Below are positions 48,492-60,984 of a stretch of 64,000 bases of DNA, piece by piece; within the stretch, counting starts at the first letter, position 1, and every line of letters begins with the position of its first letter. The stretch covers positions 41,974,001 to 42,038,000 of the forward strand of contig CM114274.1 of assembly GCA_050084515.1 (NCBI GenBank), given 5' to 3'. Position numbers and translations under genes: made by a program. The stretch is from Blasia pusilla (taxonomy: Eukaryota; Marchantiophyta; Marchantiopsida; Blasiales). The notes under the pieces are model-generated. The model had not been told where the DNA came from. It worked only from the letters and a program-made list of their open reading frames with translations, and did not search any database.

Positions 48492-50110
48492 ATGGACTAC
48501 GCTCCGAAGTTCTTGCTCCTTGTCACAGCAGCCGCTGTCGTCAACGGTGAGATCCGGCAGTCTCTATGGCACTTCATCGTCCGCATGCAGTCCTCGCAGA
48601 CGTTGCAATATCGTCAGCCGATAAATGCTTTTGCGAATTGCTGTGCTCCGCTTGAGAATTAGAACCTAGTGAGTCTGATTGACTCGTAGGCGATTCGCTC
48701 CGCACGATGCAGGAAAAGAGGATTGATGATCAGGTATTGAGGTGAACTAATGTCGTGACGCGTGCATCCCTGCAGGTAGTGCAATTACCATGCGAAACAC
48801 CTGCGGCTATCAGGTCACAGCGTGCTTCCAGAGAGCAGACGATCTCATCAGCCAGTACGACATGGTGCCGGGAGACGCTCTGGATGTTAACTCCGTTAGC
48901 ATGGGGCTAACCGGTGCTATCTACGCGTCTGCGACGTCGAGCTGTGACGGGGTCAGAAACTTCGCGAACGTGGCGGAGTTCACCTTTGGAGATTTGGATG
49001 CACTGGATTCGTACTCCTTGAGCAACGCCGTAAGTCTACGCGACCACTTCTCAATCGCGTCTCCGATATCAGAGTCTTTTGCGCTCTCATGAATGACTAC
49101 GCAATGGGGATAATCATCGTGCGTCGATTTGTCTTGCGAGCTGAGCTCTGGAACTAGCTCCGCGAGGTGGATGTGGATAAAATACTTGTTAGCTCCAGTG
49201 GTGTACTGAGTCGCACCGATTCGCTAGTGTGGAAATCGATGTGGTCCTATTGCAGAATGCTTACAATATGGCCATGGCAATTACGGCGTTAGTGGATTAC
49301 CACCGCTAGATGAATTACTACCTTGTGGCTTCATCTGCGGCCCTCCTGTTTGTGCCATCGATGATATCAGGTCCTACATATATCAAACCTCCATTTCCTC
49401 CTCGCTCATCATTCGTCTGAGCCTAATTGACTCACGTGTATGAAGAAACACTACAACAGAACTCAAAAAAACTGATATCAGCATCCATTTCCTTGCATCC
49501 GACTACCATAAATCTTACCTGCAATCAATGTCTCAACATAATTATGTTGTGAGGAGGAAAACGTGATTTCATGTGCTCTTTCGAAACTACAAACCTGGAA
49601 CTGCTGGCGATCCTTTTATTTTCTTGTTAATCTATCAAACAGGAGTTGTTTACTCTCATGACGTACATTCGAAGTGGCTTTTTACTCGATGAGTTCCATG
49701 GTAGCTCGAGAAATAATCACTGAATATATATGTACACATAACTAGCTTTTATCACGCACTGCACCTGAAAAGCTCCGTCTTGAATTCTTTATGATGATGA
49801 ATGCCTGGACGTTCGAGCTCCCCCAGATGAGAATATAGATAGCTCCCGCTTTACTTCACTGATGAGGGTATCTGATGTGCTCCATGCGATTTACAGGGAT
49901 TTCTGCCTGCCGATCAATCACCTGCAGACTTTAGCTAGTGGAGCAATGTCTTGCATCAACACAGTCACCACAGCAGGCATCGGATCCACTTCCGGAACCG
50001 CCCAGTTCAAGAACGCGTGCGCTACATCATACAGCTACATTTTGGATGGCCCCACATCGCTCTTCAGCTGCCCTTTTGGCACCAACTACGAAGTCGCATT
50101 CTGCCCTTGA
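48492..50110 (+). CDS. Secreted thaumatin-like (PR5-type) protein, short form
   Basis: An apoplastic defence-type protein of the thaumatin family (PR5), many of which bind or cleave fungal cell-wall glucans. Four exons fit: 48492-48546 (signal peptide KFLLLVTAAAVVNG), 48776-49029, 49256-49370 and 49897-50110, with phases 1, 0 and 2. Exon 2 has TMRNTCGYQVTAC, SQYDMVPG, IYASAT and NVAEFTFGD. Exon 3 has AYNMAMAI and PCGFICGPPVCAIDDI. Exon 4 has FKNACATSYSY, TSLFSCPFGTNYEVAFCP and stop, the classical thaumatin C-terminus. Exon 3 is one base short in GG at 49285-49286, so the frame breaks there; one more G gives about 212 residues. The central cysteine-rich domain II of large thaumatins is not seen, so this is a short type. 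The exon phases match the ectodomain of the receptor kinases nearby. Confidence 0.85.
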
Positions 50111-50114
50111 TCAG

Positions 50115-51945
50115 TGGAGTTGATGGTGGCAGTGCCAGTGAAGATAATCCAACAGAGCAACACCCACAAACTTCGACACATCTTCGCAGCCCGGCCGCTG
50201 TGGATGATGGGTCAATGTGAGCAACTGCAATAAGGAGATCGGACCGGTATCTCAATTGAGGCATGTAGTACAGAGTCCGTTGAATAAAGGTCGTTCGACA
50301 GCTTGGGGCTTGGGGATCGGATCTTAGATCACAAACGAGCTTGGGGACACAGATTATGAATAAAATACGTCAGCATGACTAGTGGGGACAACGTACGTTG
50401 TTGTCACATGACTGGGAAGCTACAGCTACTTTGTTACATCATTCGTCTCCAAAGACTATTACTATTTTAATGCTCACATGAGGAAAAATAAAATTTCTTA
50501 CTTTTACGTTTCGATCTCACCAAGATAGTGTAATGATTAATGAATCGGTTCATTTCGATGGTAATTGAGCTTTTCAACAAGGATGGAAAGTAGAACTTCG
50601 ATTTAGCCGATCAAACACAGATTTCTGCGTCACGCATTTTTATGTTGAGTCTTAGATCACTTTTACATGCTCTTGGCAAGATTTCCATCTGAATTATTGG
50701 GATTGAGAGCATGTCGATGTTGGAAGGGAGAATGACAGTAATGTATCCCCCATGGCGTCGGCGAGTTCTTTATCGTCCTTCCGCATCCACTGGTGATATG
50801 GCGAACAATGATGGATAGTGAATAGGCACATTTCAGAGTTATCCCATGAATTATGATGGAAATGCAGCACCGGAGACCTCCATCACCAAACTTCTTGCCC
50901 TCTTTCCTGCGAGTTGCGATCTTCACCATTAGCATGACCCATTTCTCACCGTTACAATAGAACGTGCATCGCCTCAGCCCTCCCTTTCATGCCATTTCGG
51001 CGGCAGTTCAAAATAACTTATAACGCGGAAAATTCTGTGAGGAGGCACCGGAAATACGGAAATCTTCGCCATCGTACTGGGTACACATCACATCCAAAAC
51101 GAATTTCGTTCTTTTTCTTTGGTACCGTTAAACGCCCCTGAGTCGAAAGATATTTGGTCATCTCGCCAAAATCCACGATCTTTACATTTACTGTCTGTGC
51201 TTTCTGAACTTATTATGGGCCGACCACTACGAACCTCGTCCTGACTCAAAACAACCAGCATTGTTCTCTTCTAGAGCAATGCCATCCGGGAAAAGATTCT
51301 TGATATCGGAAGAATCGCAGATGTGTGCGTAATTACCATCGGCGAACAGATGCCAGCTGACTTAGTCAATTTAGGGAAGCTATGTGCCCTTCTCATGAGT
51401 AGAGCGATCGATTCCTTGAATTTTTAACCTTCGAGCTAAAATTCCATTTCATGACCAAGAGTTGCGTCCGCGTTTGTGGAGATTTGTTTCATCCCGTCCG
51501 TGCGTTGATGTGGAGATTGAAGTCTGTTAACGTCAAAAGAAAACATTTCATCACATACAGTAGCTGTGGATCACACCTGTGGCAAATCGCCCCATTTTTT
51601 TTCAGGGTTTTTTAGAAGCTGGCGGAAGAATACTTGGATTCTTGTATACTTGCACTAGCTCTTAAGTGTTTCCTTGTTGGAAGGCATGGAGAAATGGGAG
51701 GCAGGGCATGAAGGACAATCTTGCCGATCTAGCATCATGGAATATCATGTTGTGAATTTAGTGGAAGATGGGAAGTTGGAGAAGTTCGCACATGAGTGAG
51801 GAGATTTAAATGTCCATTCTGTGACTTACCTGACACAAATCCAAAAATAAATCTTGAAAGTTAATTAGTATTTTAGAGTCTAAGGAATATTCGAATAGGT
51901 AATAAAATGTGTAACATGAGTATTAGAATTCACAAAATGGTGAAT
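50115..51945. other. Intergenic region, no gene recognised
   Basis: Downstream of the thaumatin-like gene. Only short overlapping frames are seen, including a minus-strand frame of about 90 codons at 50935-50663 without recognised motifs. Confidence 0.45.
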
Positions 51946-51951
51946 CAAAAT

Positions 51952-52001
51952 TATACAAGTGAGGAAAAGAACGTCAGATCGATCTTTTCCTCACTTGTAT
52001 A
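51952..52001. repeat. Perfect 19-bp inverted repeat, 12-nt loop
   Basis: TATACAAGTGAGGAAAAGA at 51952-51970 is the exact reverse complement of 51983-52001. The loop is ACGTCAGATCGA. It could be a short foldback element or a hairpin RNA source. No flanking target duplication was identified. Confidence 0.95.
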
Positions 52002-52249
52002 CTTGCCACTCTATACCATGATGAGAAATTATCATAACGCCCTATGTATAATTTCTTCTTCCGGACTCCCATCACGCAATGACGGACTCCCATCATGAAC
52101 TCATAAAAAGCTTGAAACTAGCATTGGAACAGGGAACGATTCCATGACTTGCATCTTAGGATATGGCTTTATTGTAGAGTCACTTAGGGCCGCTGCAGGT
52201 GAAGTTAAAACCAAAAAGAAGTGCATAATTGAGGGAGAAGTTATTATTT

Positions 52250-54500
52250 CAAGATAATAACGATTATTACCAGATTTGGAGATGCCATTTTAGCAATTAC
52301 GCAAAGAAAAAAGGGTTGCTTTATAGAGTAAAACATTGCATTTGATGATTTTAGTTAGGTTTTAATTCTTTTACGTGAGCAAACGGTTCAAAATATAAGA
52401 AAATCTCTTTCAAAATACATATGTGGCTTATGCATCCATGGCGGGAAGAAAATAAAAGGAGTCGATCAAACTTGGCTATGAAGAAATGAATTATTCAATA
52501 TTATTATTATGGAGTTTAATAACTAAGCTAAATGAAAGAAGGTTCATTCTTTGAGGAAAGTAATACTCTTTGATTCTTTTGAAGGAGCCATTGAACATAA
52601 GGTGAATAAGTGAATGACAATTGGCTGTCTATAGTTTGAGGATTTAATATTCAGGCTTAGATTGGAATTTCATCAATTAAGGAAGGGGCTCTTAATGTGA
52701 TGATAGTCTATTTAAAAAAACCCTTTTTACATTGAAAATGTAATGTGATTCCATTTGAGGAAAAAATTTGAATTATTGAGATATTAGTGGAATTTAATGA
52801 TTTCATGTAGACTAAGTTACCAATGATTAGTTGAGGAAAAAGATTACTAATGAGGGAAAGTTTTCTATAAATCAGGAAAATCATTTTAAAAAGGGAGAAG
52901 TCTAGAAATAAAATAAGCTTACTTTGAATTTACAATTGGCATTTTTTTAATAATTCTATTAATGGAATAAAGTGGAGCAAAAGTCTATTTAGAAAAGGGA
53001 AAACCTTTCCATAAAGATTGGTCAAGGGTAGTCTTATCTATTATAAGAGGAAAAGATCCAAAGTCTTTGGCTACATGTGTGATTTAGTGATTTGATATAG
53101 TTTATAAGTCTTTAAACTAGGGACAAGGGCTACTCACACATAAAAATGCTTTCTAAATAAGGACCATCTTTGGAAGAAAATTTATGAGTACTATGAAAAA
53201 GAAAATAATCAGGACCCTTAGTTGAATGTGGCGTTGTATGATGGGTTGTAATTTCCGACTCTATAATAATTAGGCAAAATAAAATTTTTATAATTTGTGT
53301 GGAAATTCTTTCTCAAAATAAGGAATCCTAATTAATTCTCCAAATTAATATAGACTATATCTATATTAATTTGGGGAAAGTCATAGTGGTGCATAAAAAG
53401 TTTCTTGAAAAAGGAAGTTCTTTTCTTTTCAAAAAAAAAAGTTAACACGTGTCTAAAAAGAAGGATGCCAGTCTTTGAGGAGCATCTTGAATTTCATCAT
53501 GTGATGCAGTTTATAAATTGTGATAATGAAAAAAGGATTGTTTCATAGGAAAGTCTCTAAGACCTCCTTAAAGGAAATTCTCTTAAGAGAATTTTGTTAT
53601 ATGGACTTATCTATTCTTGAAAGATAAGACCGTCAATGTAGGAGGTGCAAGTGACATTTAATGATTTGATGTAGTTTATAACTATAGTAGTTGAGGAAGG
53701 GGAGTTCTCTCTCACAAGAATATCTCGTAACAAGGAAATATTTTCCACAAATAAACATGTGGTGTCTTTTTATCTTTCTAAAGAGGAGAGTAAATTTATT
53801 ATATGAAGGTAATGATCCTATATATTTCAAAAATCTATTTATCTAGGAAGGAACTATCATGTGAGTGAAATCTCAAGTAAAAGAGGATGCTATCCTATGG
53901 ATTGTGTAAAGAAAATTAGTGGATTTATTGAAGTACATATCAAATTACTACTTATTTCATTCAAGTAGCATTTTCGGTTTAAAATTAGTTAAAATATAAT
54001 TATGGTAATAAATTATCTTTTATAAAATTTCCAAAAAATAGTTTTTGCTATTATGGGAAGAGACTAAAGTCAATTATTTGTACATAGGTGGACATCCATG
54101 ATTTCTGCATTTAATTATCCAATATACTTCATAATAAGATATAAATGTAGACTAGATATATATCAAATAAGATAAAAAATAAAAAATTATGTTTGATCGG
54201 TATATCAAAAAACATATGAATGTCAACTAGATAGAAAATAAAAATATTCTCTTGCAAAAGAAATGGGATTTATTTTAAAGAAAAATATAAGGATGGTTAT
54301 AACTTATTATTGAAACAAGATATATCTAGTGGTTTAGTTCCATGTGGCATTTTATGATCTTTTTGAAGGTTGTAATTATGTCCACTCAAAAGGAGATTAA
54401 TATCAATAATAGCTTGAACATGAAGCTATCCAAAGTTCCATTGATATTCATGTAATTTAACAATTAATCTTGTTGGAAAGAAATTTTCCTGGGTTGGTGA
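52250..54500. repeat. AT-rich region of degenerate related repeats
   Basis: A phrase like TTTAATGATTTGATGTAGTT recurs in diverged form near 52794, 53090, 53500 and 53655. It is usually followed by a TAGTTGAGGAAGGGGAGTTC-like stretch. Spacings are roughly multiples of 150 bp. The whole 2.2 kb lacks coding sequence. It may be an old satellite or a decayed non-coding retroelement; similar words occur near 19.8 kb. Confidence 0.4.
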
Positions 54501-54929
54501 AAATTGCTATCTCTTAAGGGTTAGCATCTACCTAGACTACTTTGGAATAAAAGTGGATGAAGGATTTATTAAACCATCACCTTATCAAAACAAGAATAGT
54601 AATTAGAATACAATAGGAAGACCTAAGCAAATATTAGAGACTTAATGAACATCCAAACAAGAATAGAGATGGTTAAGAAACACCAATCAACTTTTAAATA
54701 ATTATGGTCCCCTTAGAATGGAGGAGGACTATGGCGGAGGGACATCTAGAATTTTTCTTGTAATTATTTTCATGGTATAAATCTTTCCAATCTAAAATCC
54801 AATGTGTTTATCTTCTCAAGGTTGAACTTTTGGGTCTTCTTTTTTCCACTTAAGGTTGAGTTTTCCAAAGTTCTTGGGATCTTTGGACCTCCTTCTCTCT
54901 TAAATGTGCTCGTAGATTCCTATTTGTAA

Positions 54930-57900
54930 TTTCACACATAGTGCTCTTCTTATAGAGTGATATCGGGTAACCATTGGTTTAAGGGATTTCTCTTTCTTTT
55001 ATGGATCTTTTCCTGGGCCCAACATTATAAACTCATTCTCTCATAGCAATCATTGGTGGGTGGCTCTCTTACTCTTCGTATCTTTTTTTGGTGTTTTGTG
55101 GTATCCACAATTTTATACTTTTGAAGAAATACAACTTTTTATTCAACGAAGACTTGTATATATATTATGATTATGATTATTATATATTATTATGGAGAGG
55201 AATGAGTAAGATTAAAGTGAATCACGAAGCTCTAAGGATAAGGCAGAGAGATAGAAAATCAAGGATTTGCCTAAGAAGAGGAGAATAAAATAACGAAGTC
55301 TAAAGACCCAGCAAGAAGTTTCGGAAGCATAACGAAGCATGATGAAGAAGAAGAGAAAGAAGTATTTCGCTCTTGAAAAAAGCACGAATAACAAAGCATG
55401 GAACAGGAACAAAGAATGAGGCACTTCGTCTTCACATCACGAGAAAGAGCTTTGTCTTCAAGCGAAGCAAAAGGGTCCAGACTTAGCACAGAAACGAACC
55501 TAAGATTGACATTGATTTCAAGCGACACATAGTTAGAACAGTTAGAATAGGAAAAGGCGCAACGCTTTGTATCAGATAGGTAGTTATGATAGTTTTGTTT
55601 TGCGGATTCATAAGGATCTTAGGAAAAGAGAAGAGCACCATAGATCTAGGTAGTTACAAATGTTGAAGAGACGCCAGCTTCATCAAGAACGCTTAGAATC
55701 TTTGGAACACTCCTACTTCAAAGAGTATTTAAGAAACATGAAAGTAGCTATCATCATCATTCTCTTACGAAGTCCTTATGCTGTAGGAATGGTCTGAGCA
55801 AGGGAGTAGTATCCTCTCGAGTTTGTATACACTTTTAAATCTTTTTCATTCTTGATGGAATAGTAAAGCAATCATTCATTCATTCTGATGTGCGATGCTT
55901 ATGTCTGAGTATTCTTTTTGGGTATATAGAGTGAAGAGTGAATCAGGCGAACCTTTCTCATCAATGGAATAATCAACAGAGAGTTGTAGGAAATATGTTT
56001 GATAGAGAGTAGCCCGCCGAGACGGATTGAGTTCCGAAAGTAGGAGAAACTAGCTTTCATATTGAGGTCTCTATGAGGTTTCTTGATATCAAGAAGGAAT
56101 CTACTTGAGCGTGCTGTCAACTCTACTAGAGAGAATTGAGAAAAGAAACTTTAGTATTAAGAAAGATCCGAATATATTTATAAGACATTGAATATAAAAC
56201 ATACACATTTAAATATAACTATTACAATAGAATTGTAATTTCGAACTCAATAAATGATTGTAAAATTGAAACTCTTGTACATTACATGTTTTCAATTTCT
56301 TTTATAACTTTCTTTTGTAGTGTCGGTTTTGGACGTATTTGGGCTTATTTTGACGAGTTTTTTTTTTAAATATCAAGTAGATTTTCTATTTTTTCTTCCT
56401 TCTATGTAGGTAGCTATACGGGTTTGTTTAGGTCAATTTCTCCCAAAATTCTTTCTTTTTCTTTCAGTTCTTATTTTTTGCCCCTACATACGTTTGTCAT
56501 CTCCTTAAGGACATTTGAAATTCATATTCTTGAGCCACTTCTTCCGATACCATATAGATCACTTTTTATTTTTAATTGCTTTTTATATTGTTCTTATGAT
56601 AACTTTCAATCATAAATTTGGTGATGCCTAATCTTCTTCTCTCCATCTAAATTTCTTTTTGACGTATTCCACAACTTTTGTTTTTCTCGTTATTCTCATG
56701 CTTTCTCCAAACCACGTTTTATATATCTTCCCTTGTCTTTGATGACTTGCCTACCTTTGATTCTATGTCATCACAGATGGAGTTGGATTCTGTATCTATT
56801 CGCTTTTCTGGTTTTACACATCCTCCTACAACCGTAACATCTTCCTTTAGTTCACCTCCTCATTGTTGATCTTGCAATTTTCCTCCATATGCTAATATAT
56901 CTATCACACTCGCTGCATTTCTTACGGATTCTCGTCTTCTCCCCCTTCGTCATGTCCTATTGAGCCCAATCTTGATTCATTTTTATGGAATTCTTCTACT
57001 TTACCATCCCCATATATCCCATATGTGCTCATGCTTTCAGCTCCCATTTATTCTATGCGAATCTCCCCTCTTCCTCTCTCCTTTCCTAATCTACTTACCC
57101 CCTCATTGTCATCCATCATTACCTCATGCATCTTCCACCTCCTTATAACCCTTCTAATTCTCCCTTTGTACCAAATATTGGTTGCATACCTTGTGGTAAG
57201 GAGTTTGCTCCTAATATGTTCAAAAGACATGTCGATCCATGCATGGGCCTTCAATCCCTAACCCGATACCACCTCCTACTACACTCACCACAACAACAAC
57301 GTGGATCTCGTTGAGCCAAATTGATCTCCTTTGCTCTTTTCATCCATGTCTTCCTCATCCTAGACTCTACACTTGCATTCATATTACTCTTCGCCCCATC
57401 ACCCAATAAGCTTTTCTTTTTCCATTAGAAAGATAATCGCGTGATACCACAAATATTAATGTTTGGTATCTCCTATTATTTTTCCCATAATGGATTTTAG
57501 TCCTCCCTCAAAGGGGCGGTGAGACGGGTCATCATGAAACCTCCACACGTATTCAATGCTTTATATCAAGAGATTGGGAGAATCTTGATAATAAGCATGT
57601 ACTTTGAGCAATGGCCTTAGCTGCGGCTCATCCCTCTCAATATGCCAATAATGGGAGGCCTTCCATACAGGAATGCCTTCGACGAAGTTTGGGGGCGGGC
57701 CAATGAGTTTTCATGTGCAACTTGAGCATTGGGTCCTCTTTCTTCAGAAGTTCCAAGTGCGGAAATAGTGGCTCTCTTAGAAGCTTTTTACCCTCCTTCA
57801 AGTGGCGATGCTCCAACTTTTGTGGAAGACTATATAACCCACCTTCATTTGGAGCTTGACTTTGAGGTTTTCACAATGGCTTGTCTCCGTATTCCTCCCT

Positions 57901-60200
57901 TATTAGCAAGCGGGCTAGCAGGGATGGTTTCTTAAGATCTCCGCTCTTGCTTTATCCCAGTCGATTTAGCAAGTGGCTTTGTCTCCCTATATAAAATGTC
58001 TGCACATATGGTGGCAGATCATCTCCCATTCTCTATCTCTATGCTCTTAGGGGCTTGTTGTTTGTTGGCTATGGATAAGCCTCCTTCAGATATGCACCCT
58101 TTGGCTATTGGAAAGGTTTTATACTGGTTGGTAAGTCGATCCTTATGCTTGCAATATCGTCCTCACTTTAGTGCCCATTTATTTCCTCATCAATTGGGAG
58201 TGGCAACTCTTAAAGGTTGTGAGGATGTGCTGTAGTGATGCATGGGATTTAGTACACTCGATATTTATCGAGATTAAGTAGCAATTCAAGTCGATGTGGC
58301 TAACGCATTCAATTTAGTTTCTCGTACAATTATCTTTGAGGAGTTATGTTGTGTAATAGAACAACTTACGAGCATCATTCCATTTTTTTACTCCTTATAT
58401 GTCTATGATACGCGCATTATCTATTCCCATGATGCTACTACCGGGGAGTATAGTATTCTATAATTGGCTTGTGGCATACGTCAAGATGATCTCATGGGTG
58501 ACCCACTCTTTGCCATTGCCTACATTTGTATCCTTGGAGCATCAGCGCAAGCATTTCCATCTTATCTTTTCTATTGCTCATTACACTCACATTATAGGTC
58601 TTCCTTATGAAGTGGTTCTTGCTTATACCCATTTCGTGGAGCAACTCTCTTTCTTAAACCTTAAAGTCCAACATAGTAAATGTGGAATATGGTCTCTTTC
58701 ATGCCTTCCATTAACATTCACCCCTACTACTATTGATTTTCCCATCTACATTGAAGGTGTTTGGGTTCTTCGGGTCTCAATTGGCTTCATCGACTATGTC
58801 TCAAAGTTCTTGGATGAGATCATTTTGAAAGATGTGGAATGACTTCATTTGTTACCTCATCTAGGGGATTCCAAAGTGGCTTATGGAATTTCAATGTCCT
58901 TCCTACCTTCTTCACACTTGTCCTCCCACTTCAATATTCTTACATCGGTTGGTCTTTTTTGACATTTCTATCTTAGAAACTTTTGGTCAATTTCTTGGCT
59001 TGAATACTTTCAAGGGAGAGGATGGTATCTTTGCTTCACGACAAGCTGTCTTGCCTATTTCTTTTGGAGGGGTGGACTTGTACTCCATAGTCGTATCTGC
59101 CTTCCATAGGAAAATTAGGTATTGGTAGCATAAATTATGGCTTCATAATTTCTCCAAGGAGATACACCTATCTTGATGGATCATATCGCCCATGTAAAGA
59201 AGAGGATCTTGCTATTTCAACAAGAATTGAGATCTTTATGAGCTCTTCTTCCTCTTGCTACACAAGCAATTCTATCCCCTTTTAGTAAATTAATACGGAA
59301 GGGTTTGATCGACTTCAAGAGCATATCTTTGAGAATATGCATCAAATCAACTTTTCCAGCATTCTTCTTGGGACATCCTCTGACGCTTATCGAGCTCGTC
59401 TGCATTCATGTGCGGATACCGAAGCAAAGGTGTGGCTTATTAGAGATCCTTTTATTCATCTATTTTTTCTTCCTCGAAGTCTATTCTTGATAACTTTGCA
59501 GTTATGTCTTGGACTTCCCCATCCTTCTCTGTTAGATATGTCGAATTGTATATGCAGGGATCCCATTAATGACAAGGGTATCCATATTCTTCGATGTAGA
59601 GGCGGTAGCATTGGTGGTTCGTACTGCAAGTTACACTGTTGGGCAAGAACAACTCTATGTCCTACCTTCAACCACACAAGCAACCTCTTGTTAAAGAGTG
59701 GGTCTCCTTATGTCTCGAGGTGGATTCTGTGATGTGGTGGTTATTGATCCGACACGTTCTGACTTGGTATGTCCAACCGCACATACCAAAGGTTTGGCGG
59801 CTAAAGCTACAACAAGAATCAAAGAGTTAAGTTATATTGTGAGACATGCGACTATGAGACATGCAACCGATAGATTTAATCCTTTTGTAGTGGAAGTATT
59901 CGATCATTTATATGTGATTTTTATACTTTCTTGAAAATAAGTGCTCACTAGTCCCTCGAGAATCATCATCTTGCCCCTTACGGTAGTCTTTCCCTCTCTC
60001 TAGTTATAACTTATTTTTGGCAATGCATCTTGATGGCCTTAAGACGCGCACAACCTCGGCATTTATACATCGTGGTGGAGGTGATGGGTCTCACCAACCA
60101 CTTGTATTCTTATCAAATTTGTTTCAAGTTACAAATTCTTGTTGCCATTTTCTTTTAATTTTATATGCAATTTTTTCCTTAGATCGTCCTTACAAAGTTT
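54930..60200 (+). mobile_element. Near full-length RLE-type LINE (copy c), inactive
   Basis: A non-LTR retrotransposon of the single-ORF, restriction-endonuclease-like type. The 5' end (about 54930, AGTGCTCTT) coincides with that of copy b. An N-terminal proline/serine-rich part from about 56680 holds a zinc finger (CIPCGKEFAPNMFKRH, about 57184). The reverse transcriptase spans about 57730-58840 (LLEAFYPPSSGDAPTF, FPHQLGVATLKGCEDV, THIIGLPYEVVLAYTHFVEQ). The zinc knuckle (RLGLPHPSLLDMSNCICRD, about 59504-59560) and the endonuclease region (VVIDPTRSDLV, then FNPFVVEVFDHL, about 59740-59910) follow. The reading continues past 60028 (QCIS, AL, RAQ). The catalytic aspartate pair reads AHY instead of ADD at about 58580, and frameshifts and stops are frequent. 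A 1,190-bp solo LTR interrupts the 5' region. The element is dead. Confidence 0.85.
55097..56286. mobile_element. Solo LTR inserted in LINE copy c
   Basis: 1,190 bp beginning TGTGGTATCC and ending GTACATTACA (5'-TG, CA-3'), flanked by the direct repeat TGTTT at 55092-55096 and 56287-56291. Removing it with one TGTTT restores GGTGTTTTCAATTTC, the sequence present without insertion in copy b (26891-26903, minus strand). No internal polymerase or second LTR was seen, so this is a solo LTR left by recombination between two LTRs. The interior has no real gene. Confidence 0.9.
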
Positions 60201-60204
60201 TGAG

Positions 60205-60980
60205 TAGTGAAATATACAACTAAATGGAGCATATCCAAATAAAATTTGAAAATTTCAAATTCTTTTCACGTAATCCAATCATTGAAATCCAAGCATTGAA
60301 ATTTTTTCTAAATCCGGGTTGCTATTCCCATACCTATACAAAGAAGACCAAGGTTTATTGACCAGGCTACGTCAGCGAGTAACCTAGGTTCTTGATCCAC
60401 TTATGATATAGATAAACACACGTAAACACCATATAAATGCTTTGTTTACTACTCCTTCAGGGGAATCATAAGAACATAGAAACCGGATTTTTATGTTCGT
60501 AGGAGAGACGTCGAGTCACTCTCCGCAGGATGAGATCGAGGGCTCACGTATTCCGTCCTCTAATATGGCTGCACTTCCCCGCAAGGAAAGATGTTCCCGA
60601 GAAGAGCTAGGGATGGGATTCTTCACAGTTGTACTTTAACACCGGATGGATGTTCCGTAGTGTTCCGTAGGTCCACCGTAATCTGAAGCCCTGCTACACG
60701 GACAGCGGTGTAGATTCAATTCTTCATATTGGGCTGCGAGCAAGAGTGGCGAATTCCATTTGATGCCCGGAGGTACTTCCGAGACTATGCGCGCTCCGAA
60801 GCGGCTAGGTCCCCGCCACGCTTCTCATCGATCCCGATGCTGCCTGACCTCCGGGTCTTCTTACGGGTAGGGTTTATGTACTTTCCCCCGAGAGTTTCTG
60901 GGGTTTACCATGTCGATCCAGTCATACCCAATCTCCGATGTTTCCCTTGCAGATCGCAAATTTTAAAAGTGGCTGATTGT
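60205..60980. other. Intergenic region, no gene recognised
   Basis: Between the LINE end and the inverted thaumatin-like duplicate. A plus-strand frame from 60729 runs into the duplicate on the opposite strand, so at least its second half is a shadow. Nothing else is recognised. Confidence 0.4.
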
Positions 60981-60984
60981 AATG

